Origin: Candidatus Flavonifractor merdavium
GTDB lineage: Bacteria > Bacillota > Clostridia > Oscillospirales > Oscillospiraceae
Direction: 5' to 3'
Assembly (NCBI GenBank): GCA_019119335.1
Contig: DWXF01000039.1
Span: 1-64,000, forward strand
Length of the DNA: 64,000 nucleotides
The first letter of the stretch is position 1. Every line of letters starts with the position of its first letter. Shown here piece after piece: positions 8,421 through 16,978 of this stretch. The notes under the pieces are model-generated. The model made no database searches, had not been told where the DNA came from, and saw only the letters and a program-made list of their open reading frames with translations. The position numbers and the translations under genes are program-made.

Positions 8421-9937
8421 GATGGATTCTCCTCCGTCAGGGTGGCTTTCAGGCTCACCCGGTCAATCTTGTCGTTGGCGGTGTGGGGCAGCTTGTCCAT
8501 GCACACCAGCTTCCCCGGCAGCATGTACTGGGGGATGTACTGCTTGAGCTGGAGGTTCAGCTTCCGCAGGGTCATGCCCTGCCCGCCCTCCACAAAGAGG
8601 ACGATGCGCTCCGCCGGGGCGTCAAAGATGGCGCAGGCGTTCTCCACACCGGGAATGCACATGGCTCCCGCCTCGATCTCCCCCAGCTCGATGCGGTTGC
8701 CCTTGAGCTTGATCTGGCTGTCCTTCCGGCCCAGGAAGCGGATGAGCCCATCCTCTCCCCACTGGGCCAGGTCGCCGGTGCGGTACATCCGCTCCGGGAA
8801 GGCGGGACTGAGGGGGTTGAGGCAGAAGGCTTTGGCGGTCTGCTCCGGGTTGTTCCAGTAGCCCAGAGCCACCCCGCTGCCCAGCACACACAGCTCCCCG
8901 GTCTCCCCGGGGGCGGCCTCTTTTCCCTCGTCGGTGAGGATATGCACCCGCATATTCTCGCAGGCCTTGCCGATGGGCAGCGGTTCGTGGTTTTCAAAGG
9001 GCCGGTCCACCTTATAATAGCAGCACACGTCGGTGATCTCGGTGGGGCCGTACAGGTTGGCGTAGGCGCAGTGGGGCAGAGCCGCCCGCCAGATGTTCAG
9101 CTGGGTGTTGGGCATGACCTCCCCGCAGAAGGCCACGTTTTTCAGCCGGGGCAGGGGATGTCCCTCCAAGGCTCCGGCGTTTGCTACGTTGATCATCACC
9201 GTGGGCACCCAGAAAATGGAGGTCACCTGATGCTCCTCCATGTACTCCGGCAGCTTTAAGGGGAACAGGAACAGGGTCTCCGGGGTGAGCAGCAGCCGGC
9301 CGCCGCATTTCAGGGTGCCGTAGATATCAAAGGTGGAGTTGTCGAAGTAGAAGGGGGCCTGGTTGGCCATGACGGTGCTCTCGTCAAAGGAAAAGGTGTT
9401 CACCACCCAGTCCGCGTAGTCCAGGATCCCCCGGTGGGGGATGGTCACCCCCTTGGGGGTTCCGGTGGAGCCGGAGGTGTACATCACATAGATGGGGTCG
9501 GTGTCGATGACGGCGGAAATGGCTCCCGCCACCGCTTTTTCATCAGGCTTGGCCTGTTCCAGCTCAGAGAGCAGCACCGCCCTGGTGTCCCCCAGCTGGA
9601 CCCCCTCCAGGTTGGGCAGCAGGGCCTCGCTGGTCACCACGTAGGCCGGGCACAGGCTCTCCACGATCTTCTCCAGCCGGGCCATGGGGATGTGGGCGTC
9701 CACCGGGGCGTAGGGCCGTCCGGCACACATGGCTCCGAAAAAGACGGACAGGGCGTCGATGCTCTTGGGCAGATAGACCACCACCGGCCGCCGGTCTCCC
9801 AGCAGGGCGGTGCCGATGACCCGGGCCCGCTCCAGCATCCCGCCGTAGCTCAGGCTTCCCTCTTCTTCCTCTACATAAATCCGCTCCGGCCAGCGCTTGG
9901 CCGCTTGCTCCAGCAGGCGGATGGCAGAATTGCTCAT
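8414..9937 (-). CDS. DltA-like AMP-forming ligase, copy A
   Basis: 507-residue stand-alone adenylating enzyme, a clear paralogue of the next gene, with YVMYTSGSTGTPKGV, FDNSTFDIYG, NLYGPTEIT, YRTGDLAQWG, GRKDSQIKLKGNRIELGEIE and a C-terminal NDKIDR loop. The pocket segment is FCGEVMP with Cys271. In characterised DltA this Cys is recalled to shape the D-alanine pocket, so this copy is the better candidate for a D-alanine ligase. The start ATG lies 27 bases after the lipoprotein stop, and the 3' end overlaps copy B by seven bases. Confidence 0.85.
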   Translation of the reverse strand: MSNSAIRLLEQAAKRWPERIYVEEEEGSLSYGGMLERARVIGTALLGDRRPVVVYLPKSIDALSVFFGAMCAGRPYAPVDAHIPMARLEKIVESLCPAYVVTSEALLPNLEGVQLGDTRAVLLSELEQAKPDEKAVAGAISAVIDTDPIYVMYTSGSTGTPKGVTIPHRGILDYADWVVNTFSFDESTVMANQAPFYFDNSTFDIYGTLKCGGRLLLTPETLFLFPLKLPEYMEEHQVTSIFWVPTVMINVANAGALEGHPLPRLKNVAFCGEVMPNTQLNIWRAALPHCAYANLYGPTEITDVCCYYKVDRPFENHEPLPIGKACENMRVHILTDEGKEAAPGETGELCVLGSGVALGYWNNPEQTAKAFCLNPLSPAFPERMYRTGDLAQWGEDGLIRFLGRKDSQIKLKGNRIELGEIEAGAMCIPGVENACAIFDAPAERIVLFVEGGQGMTLRKLNLQLKQYIPQYMLPGKLVCMDKLPHTANDKIDRVSLKATLTEENPSC

Positions 9938-9964
9938 AGACTCGCACCTTTCCTTGTTTTGCTG

Positions 9965-12946
9965 TTATTCCCAAAAGTGGAGCACCAGGGTATCCGGATC
10001 TCCCCGCTTGGTCAGGGTGGTTTTCTCTCCGTCCTGGGTCATGGTCCAGCCCTCGGAGGGGGTGGACACGCTGCCCTCCACCTGCACCTCCATCAGACCG
10101 CCGGTGGCAAACGCCACGGTCAGGGTGTCCCCCTCCCAGGTCAGGTTTGCGGGCAGATTCACCTGCCGCAGGTAAGTGCCCTCCCGCTGGCCCTTCCAGA
10201 CGGTGGTGTCCTTGTCCAGGGACAGGTACAGGCTGTTGCCCTCCTGCCGCCACACCGAGGCGTCGGTGGTGTAGTCGCCGGCGGAATGGCCCTCCCCAAA
10301 GGTGAGCTTCACTCCCACGGAATTCTGGTAGTTCTCATCGTAGAGGTCCAGATCCGTGCGCAGGGTGGAGGCGGACAGGCGGAGGGCCCCGGTTTCCCCA
10401 TCCACCGCGGCGGACACCGCCGTGTTGAGAGCGGCGGCAGAGGCGCAGGCCAGCTGATCCTCCCGGATGCAGGTGTAGCCGTAGGCGTCCAAAAAGTCGG
10501 ACATGGCCTGAACCGCCCGTTTGGCCTCGCTGTCGTCCTTATAAATCCAGTCGCAGTGGTAGTAGAGGAACATGGGGTTGCCGTACCGGGCGGCGATGGC
10601 CTGCCAGTCCTCCCCCTTGTAGAACAGGGTGGAGGCGTTGAACATCAGCATGGTGGGCTCCCCCCCGCTCTCCAGGAAGAAGGGCAGGGCCAGCACGTTT
10701 TCCGCCGACACCTGGGGGGTGGCGGAGGAGTGGGGCAGCTCGGTGCCGGAATTCCACAGCATGCCGCTGTTGTACTGGGCCAGATAGGTCTGGGCGGGGC
10801 CGTACACGCTGGAGTGCCAGGTGTGCTGATTGTTGCCCACCCGGGTCAGGTCCACCCCGTAGGAGGCCAGGGCCTCCATGTGGCGGTCAAACTCCCGCTG
10901 CTCATACTCCGCCGAGGCATACCAGTGGGTGAGGGTGTGTACCCCCAGGTAGTAGTTTTTCTCCTTCATCCAGTCCACCTGCGCCTGGAGCTGTTCCCGG
11001 AAGGGGAAGTACTCCGAGTCGATGGGGCAGGGCAGACCGTACTCCAGCTGGCCGCAGATCAGGTCCAGCGCCCCGTCCCCGTTGACGTCGTAAAACACCG
11101 GCTTGCAGTTGTTGCCGAATTTCAGGTAGGTGTTGCCCTTGTAGTTCTGCTCGTTGCCCTCAAAGTAGCCCGTGAAGGTGTAGCCGCTCCCCTGCCGCTC
11201 CAGCTTGGCCACATAGCCGTGGAAGGTGCCCAGAGCGATATCCAGGGCGCCGTCCCCGTTCAGATCAACGGCGCAGGGGGCCGCCCAGTCGGCAATTTCC
11301 TCCGGCAGGGAGATGGCCTGTTTCGTTCCGAACCCGCCGCCGGACTTGCCTTGATAGAGGGCCAGTTCGCCGCCGGCGGAGCCCACCAGCAGATCGGCAA
11401 TCCCGTCGCCGTCCAGGTCGGCGGTCTCCGGGAAGGTCTGCACCTCCCCCATACCGGGGTCCAGCAGCAGCTGGGGAGCCTCAAAGCTCAGGCCGCCCAG
11501 GCCCCGGAGCCAGTACACCTTGCCGTCCCCCGCCCCGGTGATCACGTCGGGGGTGCCGTCGCCGTCCACGTCCGCAATGGCGGGGGCGGAGTGTCCGCCG
11601 GACACGGTGAGATTGGCCCCCGTGCCGTCGGTCAGCATCACCGGGGTATCCACCGTAAACCGCTGGTCATTGTCCAGCAGCTCATAGCAGTAGAACTGTC
11701 CGTCGCCGCTGCCGCACAGCAGCTCGTCGGCCCCGTCCCCGTCCACGTCGCCTATGGTGGGATAGGCCCGCTGGGTGTAGCCGCCGTCGTCGCTGAAATA
11801 GCTGATGGTGTTCTCCACCCACACCTGGCTGAGCCAGTCGTTGTCGCACACCACATGGGTGCCGGAGGAGTAGATCCCCTCGTACTCGTCCAGCTCGTAC
11901 TCCAGGCCGGTGTCGCTCTGGTTCACCAAATAGGTGACGCTCTCCGCCCGCAGCAGCCACCAATAGGGGTCCCGTACCAGGGTATAGGAGGGAATCTGTC
12001 CCGCCTCCTCCGCCAGCTGAGCAAACAGGCCCGCCGAGTCCTCCCGGATGGCGGTGATCTCCTCATAGTGGACCTCCCAGGCGGCGGGGTTGGTGCCGAA
12101 GGGTCCGTACACCCGCTCCACGGCGTAGCCGTACTCCTCCATGGAGTGGTAGGCCAACAATTTCCCGTAAAACAGCCGGTTGGCGCTGTTGGTGGAGTTG
12201 GCGAAGGGCTCCTGTCCCTCCCGGCTGGCCGTCAGGGTGGGGGCGCTGATGGAATAGCCGTTGGGCAGCATGGGGTTGGTGAGGAGCACCTGCCCCTCCC
12301 CCACGTCGTTGAGGGTGTAGAGGGCCAGCTCCCCCGCCTGGGCGATGGTCCGGGCGGTGGTGACGGTAAAGCCATAGCCGTAGTCCTCCGCCGCCAGGGT
12401 CTCGGCATTCTTGTAGCTGGGATAGAGGGTGGCAAAATCCCGGATCAGCCCCTGGAACCCGGAGAGGTTTTCCTCCACCTCCGGCCAGGTCAGCTCAGCG
12501 GGCAGCCCCTCCAGAGCCGTTCCCCCGGAAATACCCAGAAATTCCGCCGGGAACTGGTCCCAGAAGGAATTGTCCAGCACCAGCAGACCGCCATTTTCCA
12601 CATAGTCCATCAGGGCCTGCCGGATGTCCGTCCAGTTCTCCTCCTCCAGCAGCTCCGGGTCGGCGATCACCAGGTCGCAGCCGGCCAGGTCCTCTCCCAC
12701 ACCCAGTTCCTGGGCCGTCACATTGGCCAGGGAGGAATACTCCAAATGGCTCAGGGTATCCTGCCAGCCGCCGGAGGACCCGGCGTGGAGTACTCCGGCG
12801 GTCAGATCCGCCTGCTGGCTGAAGTTCAGCCCCTCCGGCGCCCCGGCGGGGGTCTCCCCCTGCTGACGGCAGCCGGACAGGCCCACCGTCAGCAGCGCCG
12901 CCAGCGCTCCGGCGGCCAGCCGCCTGCCCATTCCCTTGCCTCCCAT
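9965..12946 (-). CDS. Secreted lipoprotein: N-terminal alpha/beta domain, FG-GAP repeats, deacetylase-like segment
   Basis: 993 residues and first gene of the operon. The lipobox LSGC puts the lipidated Cys at 26. Residues to about 390 form an alpha/beta domain of uncertain family, possibly a DUF2194-type or glutaminase-like fold. About five FG-GAP/VCBS repeats follow (roughly 395-640), each with a calcium-type D-x-D/N-G-D core such as IGDVDGDGADELL. Next comes GVHTLTHWY near 670, whose H-T-x-x-H pattern matches the zinc-binding motif of NodB-type polysaccharide deacetylases, but no classic TFDDG motif is visible. A beta-rich tail ends the protein. Start chosen at 12946, not 12976, because GAAAGGAG lies seven bases before this ATG. 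Probable role is surface-polymer binding or processing. Confidence 0.65.
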   Translation of the reverse strand: MGGKGMGRRLAAGALAALLTVGLSGCRQQGETPAGAPEGLNFSQQADLTAGVLHAGSSGGWQDTLSHLEYSSLANVTAQELGVGEDLAGCDLVIADPELLEEENWTDIRQALMDYVENGGLLVLDNSFWDQFPAEFLGISGGTALEGLPAELTWPEVEENLSGFQGLIRDFATLYPSYKNAETLAAEDYGYGFTVTTARTIAQAGELALYTLNDVGEGQVLLTNPMLPNGYSISAPTLTASREGQEPFANSTNSANRLFYGKLLAYHSMEEYGYAVERVYGPFGTNPAAWEVHYEEITAIREDSAGLFAQLAEEAGQIPSYTLVRDPYWWLLRAESVTYLVNQSDTGLEYELDEYEGIYSSGTHVVCDNDWLSQVWVENTISYFSDDGGYTQRAYPTIGDVDGDGADELLCGSGDGQFYCYELLDNDQRFTVDTPVMLTDGTGANLTVSGGHSAPAIADVDGDGTPDVITGAGDGKVYWLRGLGGLSFEAPQLLLDPGMGEVQTFPETADLDGDGIADLLVGSAGGELALYQGKSGGGFGTKQAISLPEEIADWAAPCAVDLNGDGALDIALGTFHGYVAKLERQGSGYTFTGYFEGNEQNYKGNTYLKFGNNCKPVFYDVNGDGALDLICGQLEYGLPCPIDSEYFPFREQLQAQVDWMKEKNYYLGVHTLTHWYASAEYEQREFDRHMEALASYGVDLTRVGNNQHTWHSSVYGPAQTYLAQYNSGMLWNSGTELPHSSATPQVSAENVLALPFFLESGGEPTMLMFNASTLFYKGEDWQAIAARYGNPMFLYYHCDWIYKDDSEAKRAVQAMSDFLDAYGYTCIREDQLACASAAALNTAVSAAVDGETGALRLSASTLRTDLDLYDENYQNSVGVKLTFGEGHSAGDYTTDASVWRQEGNSLYLSLDKDTTVWKGQREGTYLRQVNLPANLTWEGDTLTVAFATGGLMEVQVEGSVSTPSEGWTMTQDGEKTTLTKRGDPDTLVLHFWE

Positions 12947-12987
12947 GGCTCTGCTCCTTTCCCGGTCAAAACACACTCTAAAAGATT

Positions 12988-13016
12988 AAAATAGCACAAA
13001 ATACCGCTTTTTTCAA
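12988..13016 (-). promoter_or_regulatory. Sigma-A-type promoter of the dlt-like operon
   Basis: On the minus strand TTGAAA (13011-13016), 17 bases, then TATTTT (988-993 of that kilobase). It lies in the AT-rich gap about 40 bases before the lipoprotein start. No terminator separates it from the M18 aminopeptidase gene upstream, so some read-through is possible. Confidence 0.5.
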
Positions 13017-13028
13017 TAGTCCCTTCCC

Positions 13029-14324
13029 TTAAAAGGCGTACCGGCCGTCCCCCTCCCGGGCCAGCTGGCTCTCATAGAAGGCGGTGCAGGCCTGGGCCAG
13101 ATAGTCGGGGTCCTGGCTCCCGGCGGTCTCCACGGCGGCGTGCATGGCCAGCTGGGCCATACCGATGTCCACCATGGGGATGCTCACCTGCTGGCCCAGC
13201 AGGTTGCCCAGGGTGGAGCCGCCGGGCTCGTCCGCCCGGTTGGCGAAAGTCTGCACCGGCACCCCCACCTTTTGGCAGATGGCCCGGAACACCCCCGCCG
13301 TCAGGGCGTTTGTGGTATACTTCTGGTTGGCGGAGTATTTGATCACCACCCCGCCGTTGGGATAGACCCGGTTGGCCGGGTCGGATTTCTCTGCAAAATT
13401 GGGGTGGACGGCGTGGCCGTTGTCGGCGCTGAGGAGCATACTGCCCGCCAGGGCCATCCGCCGCTCCTGCCCGTCCATACCCAGGCAGCAGGCGATCCGC
13501 TCCAGCACGTCGGGCAGGAAGGTGCTCAGGGCCCCCTGCCGGGTGCCGCTGCCCACCTCCTCGTTGTCGAAGATGCAGCAGAGCTGCCCCGCCTTCTCCT
13601 GTCCCCTGGCGGAGAGCAGTCCCTCCAGCCCCGCCCAGGCGCAGCCCAGATCGTCAATGCGGGGGGCCTGGAACAGCTCCCCCTCCGCGCCCAGCAGCAC
13701 CGGCTTCTGCCGGGGGACCAGCACCAGATCCCAGGCCAGCAGGGCCTGCTTCTCTACCCCCAGCTCCTCCGCCAGCAGGTCGGTGAGGGACTTGCTCCCC
13801 ACCAGTCCGTACAGAGGCTGCATGTCCTTCTGGGGGTTATATTCGTGGCCCTTGTTGATGTCCCGCTGCATGTGGATGGCCAGGCTGGGGATGGTGAGCA
13901 GATCCCGGTCCAGGTACACCAGCCGGCTCTCCGCGCCGGTCCCGGTGGCTACCAGCACCCGGCCCGCCACCGTCAGGGGCCGGTCCTGCCAGGAGGCGCA
14001 GTTCATCCCGCCGTATCCCTCCACCGCCAGACGCAGATAGTGTTTGTCCCCCTCCGCAAGGTCATTCTTCACCGCGAAGGTGGGGGAGTCGCTGTGAGCG
14101 GCGGTGAGGAGCCACCGCTCCGGCTTGTGCCGGGGCAGCCGGAAGGCGATGAGGCTGCTCTGGTTCCGGGTGACATAGTACCCCTGTCCGGCGGTCAGCT
14201 CCCACCTCTCATGCTCCTCCAGGGGACAAAACCCCGCCTCCTTCAGCAGCCTGGCGGCCTGGGCAACGGCGTGGTAGGGGCTGGGGCTGTGATCTATAAA
14301 ATCCATCAATGCTTGTACACGCAT
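13029..14324 (-). CDS. M18-family aminopeptidase (aspartyl aminopeptidase type)
   Basis: 431-residue cytosolic metallopeptidase that removes N-terminal residues, with acidic ones preferred in characterised relatives. Family motifs are PSPYHAV near the start, TAAHSDSPTF (first metal His/Asp), RIDDLGCAWAG, FDNEEVGSGTRQGA (metal/catalytic Glu pair), SADNGHAVHPN and the C-terminal MAQLAMHAAVE His. Length is normal for M18. The ATG at 14324 has an AAGGAGAT ribosome site and its own promoter. It is divergent from the sigma factor gene. Confidence 0.92.
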   Translation of the reverse strand: MRVQALMDFIDHSPSPYHAVAQAARLLKEAGFCPLEEHERWELTAGQGYYVTRNQSSLIAFRLPRHKPERWLLTAAHSDSPTFAVKNDLAEGDKHYLRLAVEGYGGMNCASWQDRPLTVAGRVLVATGTGAESRLVYLDRDLLTIPSLAIHMQRDINKGHEYNPQKDMQPLYGLVGSKSLTDLLAEELGVEKQALLAWDLVLVPRQKPVLLGAEGELFQAPRIDDLGCAWAGLEGLLSARGQEKAGQLCCIFDNEEVGSGTRQGALSTFLPDVLERIACCLGMDGQERRMALAGSMLLSADNGHAVHPNFAEKSDPANRVYPNGGVVIKYSANQKYTTNALTAGVFRAICQKVGVPVQTFANRADEPGGSTLGNLLGQQVSIPMVDIGMAQLAMHAAVETAGSQDPDYLAQACTAFYESQLAREGDGRYAF

Positions 14325-14353
14325 GGCACATATCTCCTTTCGTCAGTGGCCCC

Positions 14354-14382
14354 ATTGTACCACGCCCACTCCCCCGTGGCAA
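14354..14382 (-). promoter_or_regulatory. Promoter of the M18 aminopeptidase
   Basis: Minus strand TTGCCA (14377-14382), a 17-base spacer and TACAAT (14354-14359), about 30 bases before the start codon. Confidence 0.6.
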
Positions 14383-14457
14383 TCTTCCCGGAATTTTTCA
14401 GCGCCGGCGGAGCATTTCGGCCCGCCCAGGCGTAATAAGGGTGAAGGAGGGAGGAAA

Positions 14458-14928
14458 ATGACCCAGTCCAACCGGTTGGAGGACGTGATCCCCGCCTATG
14501 AAAACACCCTGTACCGCGCCGCCCTGGCCATTCTGGGGGACCCCCAGGAGGCGGAGGACGTGGTGCAGGAGGCCTTCCTGCGCCTGTGGGAAAAGAACCC
14601 GGAATTTGAAAGCCCCGCCCACCAGCGCTCCTGGCTGCTGAAGGTGACCGTCAACGGCTGCAAGAGTCGCCTGCGGGCCCCCTGGCGGCGGCGCACCGCC
14701 CCACTGCTGGAGAGCTATCCCGCCGCCGACCCGGAGGAGCAGGCGGTGCTGGAGGTAATCCAGTCCCTGCCCCCCAAGGACCGGGCGGCGCTCCACCTCT
14801 ATTACTATGAGGGCTACCAGACCGCCGAGATCGCCGCCATGACCGGCTGGCGGGAGGGCACCGTCCGCTCCCGTCTGGCCCGGGCCCGGGACAAGCTGCG
14901 GGAGCTGCTGAAAGGAGAATGGGAATGA
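14458..14928 (+). CDS. ECF-type RNA polymerase sigma factor
   Basis: 156 residues, the usual size for an extracytoplasmic-function sigma factor. Region 2 is seen as YRAALAILGDPQEAEDVVQEAFLRLW, and region 4 helix-turn-helix as LPPKDRAALHLYYYEGYQTAEIA with TVRSRLARARDKLRELL at the end. The start at 14458 follows GAAGGAGGGAGGA; an open frame extends to 14323 but lacks domain content. The next gene overlaps its 3' end by ten bases and encodes a membrane protein that is the likely anti-sigma partner. The target promoter is not recognisable in the window. Confidence 0.9.
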   Translation: MTQSNRLEDVIPAYENTLYRAALAILGDPQEAEDVVQEAFLRLWEKNPEFESPAHQRSWLLKVTVNGCKSRLRAPWRRRTAPLLESYPAADPEEQAVLEVIQSLPPKDRAALHLYYYEGYQTAEIAAMTGWREGTVRSRLARARDKLRELLKGEWE

Positions 14929-16259
14929 ACCGCTATCGCACTTATATGGACCGCATCACCGCCCCCTCCGGCCTGCACGAAAAGCTGCTGGCCGGGTCGC
15001 CGCCCCCACGCCGGAGAGGCAAGTACGCCCCGGCCTTTGCCCTGGCCGCCGCCTGCTGCCTGCTGGCGGTGGTTGGCCTGTGGCAGCCCTGGAGGGGAAC
15101 CGTTCCCCAGCAGGTCTCTCCCACCGCCGGGGTGGCCGCCACCCCCGGTGTGGTGGAGAGCGCCCCGCCGGAGCAGACCACAGAGCACACCCTGACCGTG
15201 GGAGGCGACCCCTTCCAGGGCCAGCCCCACACCTTTTTCGGTATCCCGACGCTCTCTTTCCCCGACTGCAACGATTCCGAAGCAATGATGGTGGATTACG
15301 GCCCACAGGAAGGCTCCTTTTCCGAGCCTATGACCGCTGAAGATATTCTGTCCATCTTTGGCGGCGGGGATGATGTTCCCTGGAGTCTGTACTGGTACAA
15401 CTTCGGCTTGGACGGCACGGTGATCTACAACGCCGACGGCACGGTGTACAACGCCTCCATCCAGGGCGTGCGGGACACGGAATCCTTTACCCTGACCCTT
15501 TGGCCCGGTCAGCATCCCCTGCTGAGCACGGTCTATACCGACGCTGCCGTTCAGGAGGTGGACGGGGTGGAGGTCACCAGCTCCATGGTCTACGCCGACA
15601 CCAACGGCGACCGGCTGTATGAGATGACCTGCCGGGCCACCTTCCAGGTGGGGGACCTGGGGGTAGACTTCGTCTACACCGGGGAAAACGGAGATGCGGC
15701 CACCTGGCTGCCCTGCGTGCTCCTGTGGAACGCGATCCAGGCAGACGGGGGCTTCACCACCGAGCACCTGGTTCCCGCTTCCATTCCGGAGGAGGGCAGC
15801 CAGGAGCTGACCCAGGAGGAGGCCTATGGAGAAGACCTGGCTGTCTTCCTCCCCGACCCGGAGGCGCTCCCCCTGGGTTTCCGGTTCGGGGGCGCCCACC
15901 GGAAGCTGGAGCAAAACTGGGATACGCTCTCCGTCCTGTTTACCCGCAGTTACGGCTATCTCTATGTCCAGGTCAGGCGCTTCCCCGAAGGCTCCACCCT
16001 GCCCCAGCCCGACTTCCAGCCGGAGGAGGTCACCGCCTCCGCTCTGGAGGCGTGGGGCAGCTATGGGGACGACGACCTGTGGGACACTCCCGCCTGGGTG
16101 TACGACGCCTTTTCCATTCACTACCCCCAGGCCGACGGCTCCACCATTGTGGTAACCTGGGATGTAAAGGGGGTTTCCCCCGCCGACCTGGCCGGACTGG
16201 TCACCGGCAGCGACGTGATCCTGCCGGAGGGCGGCCCCAAGGTCTTTCCCCTGGAATAA
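14919..16259 (+). CDS. Single-pass membrane protein, likely anti-sigma factor / sensor
   Basis: 446 residues. A short cytoplasmic N-terminus of about 35 residues (MNRYRTYMDRITAPSGLHEKLL) is followed by one transmembrane helix (YAPAFALAAACCLLAVVGLW) and a large exported domain of about 390 residues of unknown fold. This topology, and the ten-base overlap with the sigma factor gene, is typical of co-transcribed anti-sigma factors of the RsiV/DUF4179-like sort. No zinc HxxxCxxC motif is seen. The exported part may sense an envelope signal; this is inference. Confidence 0.65.
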   Translation: MGMNRYRTYMDRITAPSGLHEKLLAGSPPPRRRGKYAPAFALAAACCLLAVVGLWQPWRGTVPQQVSPTAGVAATPGVVESAPPEQTTEHTLTVGGDPFQGQPHTFFGIPTLSFPDCNDSEAMMVDYGPQEGSFSEPMTAEDILSIFGGGDDVPWSLYWYNFGLDGTVIYNADGTVYNASIQGVRDTESFTLTLWPGQHPLLSTVYTDAAVQEVDGVEVTSSMVYADTNGDRLYEMTCRATFQVGDLGVDFVYTGENGDAATWLPCVLLWNAIQADGGFTTEHLVPASIPEEGSQELTQEEAYGEDLAVFLPDPEALPLGFRFGGAHRKLEQNWDTLSVLFTRSYGYLYVQVRRFPEGSTLPQPDFQPEEVTASALEAWGSYGDDDLWDTPAWVYDAFSIHYPQADGSTIVVTWDVKGVSPADLAGLVTGSDVILPEGGPKVFPLE

Positions 16260-16262
16260 CGC

Positions 16263-16296
16263 AAAAAGCGGGAGCCTGTAAGGCTCCCGCTTTTTT
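16263..16296 (+). terminator. Bidirectional terminator between the anti-sigma gene and lrgB
   Basis: Fourteen-base arms at 263-276 and 282-295 of this kilobase (AAAAAGCGGGAGCC / GGCTCCCGCTTTTT) with a five-base loop and T tracts on both strands. It serves the two convergent genes. Confidence 0.9.
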
Positions 16297-16978
16297 ACGG
16301 CACAAGGAACAGAGAAATGACCACGGTGAGGATCCCGCACACCCCGATGGCCAGACCGCTCATGGCTCCCTCGGTCTCCCCCAGCTCCAGGGCCTTGGAG
16401 GTGCCCACCGCGTGGGAGCATGCGCCGATGGCCAGCCCGGCGGCCACCGGGTCCTTCACCCGGAACAGCTTGATGAGCAGGGGGGCGAAGATACTGCCCA
16501 GAATGCCAGTGATGATCACCGCCACCACCGTGATGGCCTGGATGCCCCCCAGGCTCTGGGAGACGCTGATGGCGATGGGGGTGGTCACCGACTTGGGCAG
16601 CAGGGAGGCGGTCACCGCCTCGTCCAGCCGGAACAGGCGGCACAGGCCGTAGATACTGCCCATGGAGGTAAGGGAACCGGCGGTGCACCCCACCAGAATG
16701 GGCAGCCAGTTCTCCTTCAGCAGCTGAATGCGGGTGTAGATGGATACCGCCAGGCAGGCGGTGGCGGGGGACAGGAACAGATTGATCACCGCGCCCCCCT
16801 GGTTGTAGTCCTCGTAGGGGATGCGGCAGAGCAGCAGCACGGCGGACACCAGCACGATGGCGATGAGCAGGGGGTTGCACAGCTCCAGACCGGTTTTCTT
16901 CCGCAGCTGCACCCCGATGAGGAAGGCCACAATACTCAGGGAGATGCCGAAAAAAGGAGACGCAAACAGCTCAGTCAT
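16295..16978 (-). CDS. lrgB: LrgB family membrane protein
   Basis: 227-residue polytopic protein of the LrgB/YohK family (about six to eight hydrophobic segments), with the conserved LLPKSVTTPIAISVS and ACSHAVGTSKALELGETEGAMSGLA blocks. Partner of LrgA. The pair is holin/antiholin-like and in some Firmicutes transports pyruvate or controls autolysis. It overlaps lrgA by eight bases and is therefore coupled to it. Normal length. Confidence 0.92.
   Translation of the reverse strand: MTELFASPFFGISLSIVAFLIGVQLRKKTGLELCNPLLIAIVLVSAVLLLCRIPYEDYNQGGAVINLFLSPATACLAVSIYTRIQLLKENWLPILVGCTAGSLTSMGSIYGLCRLFRLDEAVTASLLPKSVTTPIAISVSQSLGGIQAITVVAVIITGILGSIFAPLLIKLFRVKDPVAAGLAIGACSHAVGTSKALELGETEGAMSGLAIGVCGILTVVISLFLVP

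Noticed and set aside
6885..9937. Two adenylation domains as part of a nonribosomal peptide synthetase
   Set aside because: There are no condensation, thioesterase or fused carrier domains, and the genes sit with a DltB/DltC/DltD-like set.
9434..12994. 1186-codon plus-strand open frame opposite the lipoprotein and ligase A
   Set aside because: It is antisense to two well-supported genes, and its translation is rich in Gly, Val and His without recognisable motifs.
14814..16880. 688-codon minus-strand frame covering the anti-sigma and lrgB region
   Set aside because: It mixes antisense anti-sigma sequence with an out-of-frame reading of lrgB; lrgB itself is the real gene.
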